Positions 1 to 6,023 of a stretch of DNA of 6,221 nt are shown in pieces. The stretch spans positions 1-6,221 of the forward strand of contig JAJDBO010000126.1 in NCBI GenBank assembly GCA_029261305.1, written 5' to 3'. How positions within the stretch are numbered: position 1 is the stretch's first letter; each line of letters starts with the position of its first letter. The notes beneath the pieces were generated by a model. That model saw nothing but the letters and a program-made list of their open reading frames with translations, did not search any database and was not told the origin of the DNA. The position numbers were made by a program, and so were the translations under genes. The DNA comes from Nitrospirales bacterium. Its GTDB lineage: Bacteria; Nitrospirota; Nitrospiria; Nitrospirales; UBA8639.

Positions 1-228
1 CATAACGCCAAGTACTTGACCATCTTTTTCATCAAACTGATATTAGTGCTGGGAATCTTGACCCTCTATCTCTACACCGTCATTTTTAAAATTGAACCTA
101 CAGGGGAAGAAACGGCGGAAGAGAAAGAAGAGCAAACGATCGAACCCATCCCATTTCAACGCAGTGCACTATGGATGGGAGTCTTTATCGTTTTTTGTGC
201 CGCTGCTCTCAAACATCTGCACTATTAA
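1..228 (+). CDS. Small two-helix membrane protein, 5' end outside the window
   Basis: The frame is open from the first base and stops at TAA 226-228, giving 75 visible residues. A TTG at 16-18 could start a 70-residue protein, but it has no convincing ribosome site and the frame stays open upstream, so I treat the gene as partial. Visible are a hydrophobic helix right after the TTG (FFIKLILVLGILTLYLYTVI), a charged Glu/Lys-rich linker (EETAEEKEEQ) and a second hydrophobic helix near the C-terminus (LWMGVFIVFCAAALKHLHY). This suggests an inner-membrane hairpin with a polar loop of about 25 residues. I do not recognise the family. It precedes der on the same strand by 241 bases. No terminator is evident between them, so read-through is possible but not shown. 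Confidence 0.6.
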   Translation, partial: HNAKYLTIFFIKLILVLGILTLYLYTVIFKIEPTGEETAEEKEEQTIEPIPFQRSALWMGVFIVFCAAALKHLHY

Positions 229-469
229 ATACTAGTGATCCTCATTATTCTGATCCTGTTTTTAGGTTCCCCCCAATATGTCCCCTTCGCAGACAGTCTC
301 GAATGACTCATGAAAAAGGCGTAAGCGTATTCTTGTTCTGGTTTAGAACACCGTGGTAGTGTCTCGACTCTCAATTTTTCGGACACACAACATTCTTTCA
401 AACTCCTTCTGCTCTATGCCTCAAAAAACACCTAAACTCGTCCAGCAAACACCACTGCCTGGACTTTCA

Positions 470-1783
470 ATGAGTGACACCCCAATCGTCGCGATTATTG
501 GAAGACCCAATGTGGGCAAATCCACATTCTTCAATCGGGTCCTTGGTAGACGAAGTGCAATCGTCGATGACATGCCTGGTGTCACCCGTGACCGAATCAT
601 GGCAGAATGCATATATCAAGGGCGGCGATTCCAACTAGTCGATACCGGAGGATTAGATCTCACCTCATCCGAAGCCATGGAAAGCCTCATTCGCACTCAA
701 TCCCAAGCCGCCATTTCAGAAGCCAATATTCTCGTGGTGATTATGGACGGACGAGCAGGGCTCAACCCACTGGATCAAGAAATTGCTGAACTCCTCAGGG
801 ATGTGGGTAAACCAACGTTTTTCGCCATCAATAAAATTGACACTCCCAAAGCAGACCCACTACTGGCCGATTTTTATCAATTGGGAAAAGACCAATTATT
901 TCCCATGTCGGCTGAACATGGCACGGGTGTCGACGATTTACTTGAAGCGTTTTTGCCTCTTCTACCCCACGACCTGGAAGAGGAAAGGCCTGAACACCCC
1001 AGGGTTGCCGTGGTAGGCCGACCCAATGTGGGGAAGTCGACATTAGTCAATATGGTGTTTGGTGAAGAACGTGTCGTTGTCAGCGATGTCCCAGGTACGA
1101 CCCGAGACCCTGTAGATACCCATATTGAATTTCAGGGCCATCCATTAGTGCTGACCGACACCGCAGGGATTCGTCGACGGGGACGCATTGAGCCAGGGAT
1201 CGAAGGCTATAGTTTAGGGAGAACACTCAAAGCTCTCGGACGGTCTGACATTGCCATTCTCATATTAGATGGCGTGGAAGGTGCCACAGAACAAGACACG
1301 AAGATCGCCGGACTGATTTTGAAACAGGGACGAGGCTGCATCCTCTTGGTAAATAAATGGGACCTTCAAAAATCTGACCCAGATGCTCTCGCCAAGTACT
1401 CCAAAGAGCTTCATCGACGATTTCCATTTTTTGCCTTTGTGCCAAAAATTTTTGGCTCTGCGCTCCAAAGATCTGTTCTGGATCAACTCTTTCCTAAGAT
1501 TGAAAGTGTGATGGAGGCTTTTTCTTACCGAGTGCCAACAGGAAGACTCAACCAATTTTTGCAAAAAGCCCTCGAAGACAATCCGCTTCCGAGCAAACGA
1601 CGAACCCCCCTCAAGTCTGTCTTCATGACACAAGTCGCCATTAAACCTCCAACCTTTGCCTTGTTTGTGGGGAGATCGGTTGAGGTCCCAACCTTCTATA
1701 TTCGTTATATCGAAAACCGCTTACGCGACATGTTTGGTTTCGAAGGAACCCCGATTCGTATTTTGGTGAGACAAAAAAAATAG
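470..1783 (+). CDS. der: Ribosome assembly GTPase Der (EngA)
   Basis: Der is an essential tandem-domain GTPase that binds the 50S subunit late in assembly. The 437-residue product has the full family layout. GTPase 1: P-loop GRPNVGKST 11-19, switch PGVTRDR near 36-42, DTGG 58-61, NKID 121-124, SA 147-148. GTPase 2: P-loop 183-191, PGTTRD 208-213, DTAG 230-233, NKWD 295-298, SA 330-331. A KH-like C-terminal domain follows, with the hallmark KPPTFALFV and FGFEGTPIRI. The ATG at 470 is chosen because Der proteins begin a few residues before the first P-loop and the length then fits the short (about 436-residue) form. In-frame ATG 416 and GTG 353 would add 18 or 39 unlikely residues. None of the three starts has a clear Shine-Dalgarno. 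The G5 loop of GTPase 2 (IFGSALQRSV) appears one residue shorter than usual and has Gly where Ile is common. Identification is near certain; the exact start is less so. Confidence 0.97.
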   Translation: MSDTPIVAIIGRPNVGKSTFFNRVLGRRSAIVDDMPGVTRDRIMAECIYQGRRFQLVDTGGLDLTSSEAMESLIRTQSQAAISEANILVVIMDGRAGLNPLDQEIAELLRDVGKPTFFAINKIDTPKADPLLADFYQLGKDQLFPMSAEHGTGVDDLLEAFLPLLPHDLEEERPEHPRVAVVGRPNVGKSTLVNMVFGEERVVVSDVPGTTRDPVDTHIEFQGHPLVLTDTAGIRRRGRIEPGIEGYSLGRTLKALGRSDIAILILDGVEGATEQDTKIAGLILKQGRGCILLVNKWDLQKSDPDALAKYSKELHRRFPFFAFVPKIFGSALQRSVLDQLFPKIESVMEAFSYRVPTGRLNQFLQKALEDNPLPSKRRTPLKSVFMTQVAIKPPTFALFVGRSVEVPTFYIRYIENRLRDMFGFEGTPIRILVRQKK

Positions 1784-1785
1784 GC

Positions 1786-1828
1786 AATCTAGAAGCGACA
1801 GTTTGGCGGCAAACTGACGTACTAGATT
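1786..1828 (+). terminator. Long hairpin just after der, probable terminator
   Basis: Three bases after the der stop codon, AATCTAG (1786-1792) pairs perfectly with CTAGATT (1822-1828). Inside it, CAGTTTG (1799-1805) pairs with CAAACTG (1810-1816) around a GCGG loop, with a short G-C segment between the two stems (1795-1797 with 1818-1820, one a G-U pair). Only a mixed AT-rich stretch follows, not a clean T run, so it may be an imperfect intrinsic terminator or an mRNA 3'-end stabiliser. Confidence 0.5.
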
Positions 1829-1848
1829 ATTTGCAAGAATTATTTTAT

Positions 1849-2042
1849 GCAGGGTTTCGCCCCTGCAGACGAGTCACTTTTGTTTCGGCAAAAGTGACCA
1901 AAACCATTTCCGCCCGTCTGCGGCCTTCCAGAGAATGGAGGAAAACCTCTCCATTCTCTTCCAGGTCCCTCCGCCTACACCCCGAATATAATGGCGAGAG
2001 AACTCGCTCCGCTCAAACAGCTCTCGCCGAAATGTCGATTCG
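1849..2042 (+). repeat. Structured dispersed repeat, copy A
   Basis: Bases 1849-1908 are identical over 60 positions to the reverse complement of 5189-5248. The identical block holds two hairpins: GCAGGG/CCCTGC (1849-1866) and a perfect 10-bp stem GTCACTTTTG/CAAAAGTGAC (1873-1898). A variable hairpin follows (1922-1967), made of an 11-bp stem AGAGAATGGAG/CTCCATTCTCT, a 3x3 loop and an outer GGCCT/AGGTC stem. Then comes a conserved hairpin, GGCGAGAG/CTCTCGCC (1993-2028), which differs from copy B by one base in the loop. Short arms CGAAT/ATTCG (1983-1987, 2038-2042) surround the last hairpin. The copy starts 65 bases after the der stop and reads in the same direction. The right boundary is approximate. 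Confidence 0.85.
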
Positions 2043-2193
2043 TGGCTCCGGCTCCGCCGCAGACGAAGGCGGGGAAACACTCAAGAAACAACCCAACTTT
2101 TAAAACTGGAGACCCTACAAACTCAATTCTCCTTCTTGCCACAAATTCATGCGGCCTAGAAAGGAAGGCGCCACCTTTTCATGCCCTATACAG

Positions 2194-4797
2194 TTAACCT
2201 TTTCTCAAAATAGTTACCTCGCGTATAATTTTTTCCCCTTCTACTTCACCGACTGTTCTTTCATCGGAGTCTGCATATAATTCTTCCTTCCATACTTCCT
2301 TAATAATACCAAAAATAAGATCCTGGAAATTCTTAGGAAGACTGCTTGGCCAATCAAGAACATCCATTGGCCAATTTTGATTGTTAATCCTAATAATACT
2401 GGGGGAATATTCACTTATAAAAAATATATCTTCATAGGGTTCGAAATACTGTTTAAAATCTCTAGGATGAGCATCGTCAACATCCTCATCATATTCAACT
2501 TCTTCCCCATTAAAGAAGACAAATTCATCCATCTTCTTTATATCCTCTTGAAATTCCTTTGAGTTCATAAAGGTATCTTGTTTGCGAATTATTGGTAGGT
2601 CAGAGACATTTCCACCGCATTGTATAACGATGGCACAACACTTAAGCATTCCTTCTACCGGAAGATTAGACTGACTAATTAGTTTGGCCTGTTCTGAAGC
2701 CCAAGACTGCAAAATCTCAAAAGGAACTGTTGGAATGGCTGCATCTCGAGCAACTGTAATTGCTTCGCCCAACAAGATGCCTCCAATATGATCAAGGTTC
2801 GCAGCCCTGAGACCACCAACCGTCAAAACCCCAAAACTCTCCCAAGGAAGAAAGCGAGGCCAACCCGTCATAATACAGGCTTTACCGTAAAAGGTTCCTT
2901 GAGAATCATTCAATGGACGAATGTTTTTTGCATATATTCTTAGACTACTATCTTTAGAAATATTGAAGCGACCATAGGGAACAAGCCGTTGAAAAATTTC
3001 ACCTCCTTTGAGGTCGATCCAATCATCGTGAGAAATACACGGCTCCGCTTGATCTTTTTCCTGGATTTCGATGTTTATATCAAGATTGGGGCAAGTAGAA
3101 GCAACGATTGCACTAAGAGACTTCCGTTTTATTTTTCCACGGAAATCTTCCTCTGCCAGAAATCCATTTTTTTTATATGGATCGTTTGCCAACTTAACCG
3201 AAACCTTCGTTCCAGCTTCTCTCAAAGCTTCTTTGGCCGAGGGTTTACGAAGAATTGGACGGATTTTCAACCCACCGCTGAAATCCAGCGAAAAAGTCTC
3301 AGAAGCAGCGGCGTCATACCGGCGAGTTGTCACAAGAACATGCTCTCCAAGCATGAAAACCGAAAAAAATCCGATCCCAAATTTACCGATAGACTTCATT
3401 CCTTTTGATATAAGTCCTGGAAACTCTTGTCTGATCACACTTCCATTCCAAAAGGATTTACCAAAATCAATCAGTGGACCAGTCAGAACTCGTTGTGCCA
3501 TCCCGATACCATTATCTTCAAAATCCAACCAAACTCCGTCTTCTTCTTTTCGAAGACGAATCTTGAGTTTTCCGAAATCCTTAGATTTTTCTTCAAGTAG
3601 CCTTCTTGCTCTTATGGCATCAGATGCATTTTGAATTAATTCTCTCAATGGTATTGTTGGATCATTCCCATAAAGCTTTGCTCCTCCCAACATCTCCACT
3701 AAACTTGGGACATCGGTTACTTTGAGTTCAGTATCCACTGGTTTCCAGGATGAAGTAGGGATGTATTTAGCCAAGCTGGACGGTAAATGGGCACCTCGCA
3801 CACGCCTTGCAATGAAACGCGGTTTGTGGAGAGTTTCTAGAAGAACATCAATTTGTCTGAGTTGGCCGTCTATCATATTTATTGTTTCATAACAGAGCCA
3901 CCATGCTTCGGCTTCCTCGACATTAAACTCACTGCCAGAACTATAGACTAATGCATCGTCTTGAATAGACGGCTTTCCCAACTTTCCTTGAAAGTTCCAA
4001 TGTAGATTTGAAACTCCTTGCGGTTTAGTAAGGGCCTTGAGAAATTTAGGTGCGCGCCTGTGATCAATATGGGCAGCATCTGCCGCACGAAGAAGACATG
4101 AAATCTTCATTGGATCAACTGTCCAACCCGAAGGCAAACCTGGCCCCGCATTTATGGTGGTTTGCAACTTTGGCTCTAATTCATTCAATGACCACCAATG
4201 GCTTTCAGCAATTTTTCCAATGAGGGGGCCATAATAAGATCGCGTGTCGCTGTCCTGAATAAGGTACTCAAACTCAGTCTTTCCAGTTGCAGGCCACTTT
4301 ATGATTGGCAATTTTGCGGCTTGTTTCGCATGAAGAATACGAAGAACATCAAAGACAATGCGCTCTAAGATAGGTGAAGGAGGAGAAGAAACTTGCTTTG
4401 GGCTCGGGTTTTCAATTCCATTTTCAATTAAGTAACTGGTTGCCAGATCTTTCCACTGATCAGTTTGTTTTATTTCTTGTATCCCATTGGGATAGGCAGC
4501 CAAGCACATTCCTGCGTCATGTAATAAAAAGGCGCCGCCAAGTACAAAGGCCTCCGCAGGATTCAACGGGTAATCATCCCCCGCGATTAGACTTGCTATC
4601 TCCCAAAGGGAATCGAGGTGAGTAAGATCATGAACGGTAATGCCAGGCAGGTCTTTGTAGACAAGAGAGACCAGATGGCCTGCGCGTTTTCTCAAGTCAA
4701 AGTAGATCTCCCGAAGTCGGGCTCTCTCCTCATCATCGTCCTTCTTTTGTGGAGCAAGAGAAGATTGCCACAAGGACGTCTTTTCAAATTTTTCCAT
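2194..4797 (-). CDS. HD-domain protein with Hsp90-like (GHKL) ATPase, candidate conflict/defence protein
   Basis: An 867-residue protein. Residues about 30-330 form an HD-type region with an apparent complete metal site: H56 and H60 (VHDLTH), H93-D94 (LLHDAGM), H200 and D240 (RAADAAHID). Residues about 365-540 form a GHKL ATP site: N-box E386/N390/D393 (LRELIQNASDA), DNGIGM 428-433, GKFGIGF 471-477 and GT 529-530. A middle region with a conserved-looking GGLRAANLDHIGGILLGE (661-678) follows, then an acidic tail (about 751-795). There is no HisKA domain, so it is not a histidine kinase, and it is not HtpG because of the HD region. Fusions of HD domains to Hsp90-like ATPases occur in predicted bacterial conflict systems; a defence role here is inference. 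It likely couples ATP-driven conformational change to a phosphohydrolase-like or binding HD domain. The ATG is fixed by an in-frame TAA at 4813-4815. No Shine-Dalgarno is visible. Parts, especially the 3' third, are AT-richer than der, consistent with transfer. Confidence 0.88.
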   Translation of the reverse strand: MEKFEKTSLWQSSLAPQKKDDDEERARLREIYFDLRKRAGHLVSLVYKDLPGITVHDLTHLDSLWEIASLIAGDDYPLNPAEAFVLGGAFLLHDAGMCLAAYPNGIQEIKQTDQWKDLATSYLIENGIENPSPKQVSSPPSPILERIVFDVLRILHAKQAAKLPIIKWPATGKTEFEYLIQDSDTRSYYGPLIGKIAESHWWSLNELEPKLQTTINAGPGLPSGWTVDPMKISCLLRAADAAHIDHRRAPKFLKALTKPQGVSNLHWNFQGKLGKPSIQDDALVYSSGSEFNVEEAEAWWLCYETINMIDGQLRQIDVLLETLHKPRFIARRVRGAHLPSSLAKYIPTSSWKPVDTELKVTDVPSLVEMLGGAKLYGNDPTIPLRELIQNASDAIRARRLLEEKSKDFGKLKIRLRKEEDGVWLDFEDNGIGMAQRVLTGPLIDFGKSFWNGSVIRQEFPGLISKGMKSIGKFGIGFFSVFMLGEHVLVTTRRYDAAASETFSLDFSGGLKIRPILRKPSAKEALREAGTKVSVKLANDPYKKNGFLAEEDFRGKIKRKSLSAIVASTCPNLDINIEIQEKDQAEPCISHDDWIDLKGGEIFQRLVPYGRFNISKDSSLRIYAKNIRPLNDSQGTFYGKACIMTGWPRFLPWESFGVLTVGGLRAANLDHIGGILLGEAITVARDAAIPTVPFEILQSWASEQAKLISQSNLPVEGMLKCCAIVIQCGGNVSDLPIIRKQDTFMNSKEFQEDIKKMDEFVFFNGEEVEYDEDVDDAHPRDFKQYFEPYEDIFFISEYSPSIIRINNQNWPMDVLDWPSSLPKNFQDLIFGIIKEVWKEELYADSDERTVGEVEGEKIIREVTILRKG

Positions 4798-4827
4798 TTT
4801 AAGTAATAAGGGTTAAGTCAAAAAGAT

Positions 4828-4911
4828 GTTTCTGCTTAAAAAGAGAAACCTGACTAGAGGGTTTATAAGTACTACCTCCGTGTTGAAGTTCAATCATATC
4901 AAAAAATTATA
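4828..4911 (-). promoter_or_regulatory. Leader and possible promoter/operator of the HD/ATPase gene
   Basis: Read on the minus strand, this stretch contains a perfect -10-like TATAAT (4911-4906) with no good -35 box, then a dyad TTGAA-G-TTCAA (4893-4883) that could be an operator. Its TTGAAC could serve as a -35 box, but the nearest TATAAA (4867-4862) is 20 bases away, which is too far to be typical. A leader hairpin GTTTCT/AGAAAC (4849-4828) ends 30 bases before the ATG. The AT-rich sequence supports a promoter here, but no element is decisive. Confidence 0.3.
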
Positions 4912-5069
4912 AAGGAAAGGGGGAATTAAAGGATTTCCTCACTCTACTCGAAGATCCAGTCCGCTTTCTGTTTTTCTTTAAGGCTCGACATGACCGCGAT
5001 ATGTGTAAGACACGGCTCCCTCCTGTTCATTTGGCACTCTGGCCTTCGCCCTTCCTGCGTTGGGCGCGA

Positions 5070-5159
5070 CTGGGCCATCGCCCCGAATCCCACCTCTCGG
5101 CGAGAGCTGTCTGAGCGGAGCGAGTTCTCTCGCCATCTTGATTCGGGGGGATGGCCCAG
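5070..5159. repeat. 90-base nested palindrome inside copy B
   Basis: Outer arms 5070-5089 and 5140-5159 are complementary at 19 of 20 positions (the core arm is GGGCCATCGCCCCGAATC). An inner 8-bp stem, 5099-5106 with 5127-5134, lies concentrically within them. Such a structure can form a cruciform in DNA or a stable RNA hairpin. Copy A keeps the inner stem but only five bases of the outer arms (1983-1987 with 2038-2042). Confidence 0.85.
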
Positions 5160-5248
5160 GGACCCCCTTGGGGTCGCGCACGGGCAAGAATGGTTTTGGT
5201 CACTTTTGCCGAAACAAAAGTGACTCGTCTGCAGGGGCGAAACCCTGC
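5070..5248 (-). repeat. Structured dispersed repeat, copy B (inverted)
   Basis: This is the inverted partner of copy A. Bases 5189-5248 match 1849-1908 exactly in reverse complement, carrying the GCAGGG/CCCTGC hairpin (5231-5248) and the 10-bp GTCACTTTTG/CAAAAGTGAC hairpin (5199-5224). The variable hairpin is here a short GACCCC/GGGGTC with a 3-base loop (5161-5175). The conserved GGCGAGAG/CTCTCGCC hairpin is at 5099-5134. AT-rich sequence outside the outer end is also similar in both copies. A GC-rich continuation down to about 4980 may belong to the repeat. It begins 53 bases after the stop of the exported-protein gene, in that gene's reading direction. Confidence 0.85.
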
Positions 5249-5301
5249 TTAAAAATAAATCGTGTTAAGAGTCAAACAGGCAAGACACCACCGTCCTTCC
5301 C

Positions 5302-5721
5302 TCATGGATTACATAAGGTCGAGACTTGGGCGTTGGACACGCGCGCATTAAAACATGGCCGAACGATAGTGGTTGAGTACGTTTTCCACTTCTTTTTTTT
5401 CGTGTTGTAGCCTTCTACCTGAAATTTAAAAACGCTGTCCCACTTCACTTCGATTTCGGCCTGAGGATCATGCACGATCACAGTTTTGTAATCACAAGGA
5501 TTTTTCCCTTCGCTGGTATTACTTTTTCGTCTCCAGCAAAACTTCCATTTTGAAATATCATTCATTTTATGGTGGCTCCAAAAAATTATCACTTTAGACC
5601 AATTGGGATCTTTCCAAGCAGAACTGCCACTCCACCACCAATACCCAGCCAGAGCCGAATTAATGAAGAGAGAAAAAATAAATACTGACGTTGTCACAAT
5701 TAGAATGTGTTTCTTCGTCAT
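5302..5721 (-). CDS. Small exported Trp-rich protein with four cysteines, function unknown
   Basis: A 139-residue protein with a clear signal peptide: basic start MTKKH, a hydrophobic core of about 15 residues, and a probable signal peptidase I site after ALA (residues 23-25, before GYWWW). The mature part of about 114 residues has ten tryptophans and four cysteines (C62, C76, C123, C137), which could form two disulfides in an oxidising compartment. It also has a lysine patch (KKKKWK, 108-113). No transmembrane segment or lipobox follows the signal, so it is probably periplasmic or secreted. The start is well supported: AGGAGG lies four bases before the ATG and directly after the stop of the upstream gene (10-base gap), implying co-transcription and probably translational coupling. 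I do not recognise the family. Confidence 0.75.
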   Translation of the reverse strand: MTKKHILIVTTSVFIFSLFINSALAGYWWWSGSSAWKDPNWSKVIIFWSHHKMNDISKWKFCWRRKSNTSEGKNPCDYKTVIVHDPQAEIEVKWDSVFKFQVEGYNTKKKKWKTYSTTIVRPCFNARVSNAQVSTLCNP

Positions 5722-5725
5722 GGCC

Positions 5726-5731
5726 CCTCCT
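5726..5731 (-). promoter_or_regulatory. Strong ribosome binding site of the exported-protein gene
   Basis: On the minus strand AGGAGG directly follows the TAG stop of the upstream membrane-protein gene and sits four bases before the ATG at 5721-5719. It fixes this start and suggests that ribosomes ending on the upstream gene can re-initiate here. It is the clearest Shine-Dalgarno in the window. Confidence 0.8.
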
Positions 5732-5980
5732 CTATTTTGAAGGGAGAAAAGTGAAATGGATCAAAACGGCAACTCCCAGCCAAAATCCAATTCCCACCCA
5801 AAGACTTAATTCTGAAAATATGACGTACTTGTTAGCGGGTTTGTTTAAATATGTATCCCAGCGAGGGTGGTGTCTTCCAAAGGTGAGACAAAAGAGAACT
5901 ATCTCTCCCGTCCAAACTAGAAATATCTCAAAAAACCAACGGAAAAAGAATTTACCAATTATTTCAAGAAGATCAACCAT
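5732..5980 (-). CDS. Small two-helix membrane protein, function unknown
   Basis: An 82-residue protein with two predicted membrane helices. The first (about residues 10-33) is rich in Phe and Trp (FFFRWFFEIFLVWTGEIVLF). A polar loop with GRHHPRWD at about 35-42 follows, then a second helix (about 57-77, LSLWVGIGFWLGVAVLIHF). The ATG at 5980-5978 is the only good start before an in-frame TAG upstream; its ribosome site is weak. It lies 43 bases after the peptidase gene and 10 bases before the exported-protein gene, so it is probably the middle gene of one transcript. I do not recognise a named family. The short length and membrane topology suggest an accessory or structural role, which is inference. 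Confidence 0.7.
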   Translation of the reverse strand: MVDLLEIIGKFFFRWFFEIFLVWTGEIVLFCLTFGRHHPRWDTYLNKPANKYVIFSELSLWVGIGFWLGVAVLIHFTFLPSK

Positions 5981-6023
5981 CAGGGGAGTCGGTTCAGAGA
6001 TTTGTCTTACCTAATGTTTGAAT

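Larger units (their letters stand above)
1784..2193. other. Convergent intergenic region between der and the HD/ATPase gene
   Basis: These 410 bases separate two genes that point at each other. They hold the post-der hairpin (1786-1828) and repeat copy A (1849 to about 2042, possibly with a GC-rich tail to about 2075). The remaining AT-richer stretch to 2193 shows no gene. The only possible 3' structure for the minus-strand gene there is weak: GGAGA at about 2108 with TCTCC at about 2128. Reading frames across the repeat have no codon pattern or ribosome site and are not called. Confidence 0.7.
4798..5301. other. Intergenic region upstream of the HD/ATPase gene
   Basis: These 504 bases lack a credible gene. 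From left to right they contain the leader and promoter region of the minus-strand HD/ATPase gene (4798 to about 4912), a transitional stretch with a weak AGGAAA/TTTCCT dyad (4913-4939), a GC-rich stretch that may be the tail of repeat copy B (about 4980-5069), copy B itself (5070-5248), and 53 bases without visible signals before the stop of the exported-protein gene. Confidence 0.7.

Noticed and set aside
1831..2103. Open frames across repeat copy A (also 1874-2080 and 1991-2197)
   Set aside because: They run through stacked hairpins, the same peptide-like string (MARELAPL..QLSP) recurs only because the repeat recurs, and no ribosome site precedes them.
2989..3634. Long plus-strand frames opposite the HD/ATPase gene
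   Set aside because: They overlap the GHKL motifs in antisense, have no family features and are explained as shadows of the real gene.
2194..4797. HD/ATPase protein as HtpG, MutL, histidine kinase or dGTPase
   Set aside because: The HD region precedes the ATPase, there is no phospho-acceptor domain, and the regions after the ATPase do not look like those families.
4906..4911. Perfect TATAAT (minus strand) as the definite promoter of the HD/ATPase gene
   Set aside because: No acceptable -35 box lies at normal spacing, and such hexamers are common in AT-rich sequence.
1849..5248. Repeats as terminal inverted repeats of a classical transposon
   Set aside because: There is no transposase between them, the AT-rich flanks are an extension of the repeat and not a clear target duplication, and the internal structure is multi-hairpin. 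Kept only as an open hypothesis in the findings.
4978..5410. Open frames across repeat copy B on both strands
   Set aside because: Translations are low-complexity, follow the palindromes and continue into unrelated flanks; nothing indicates coding.
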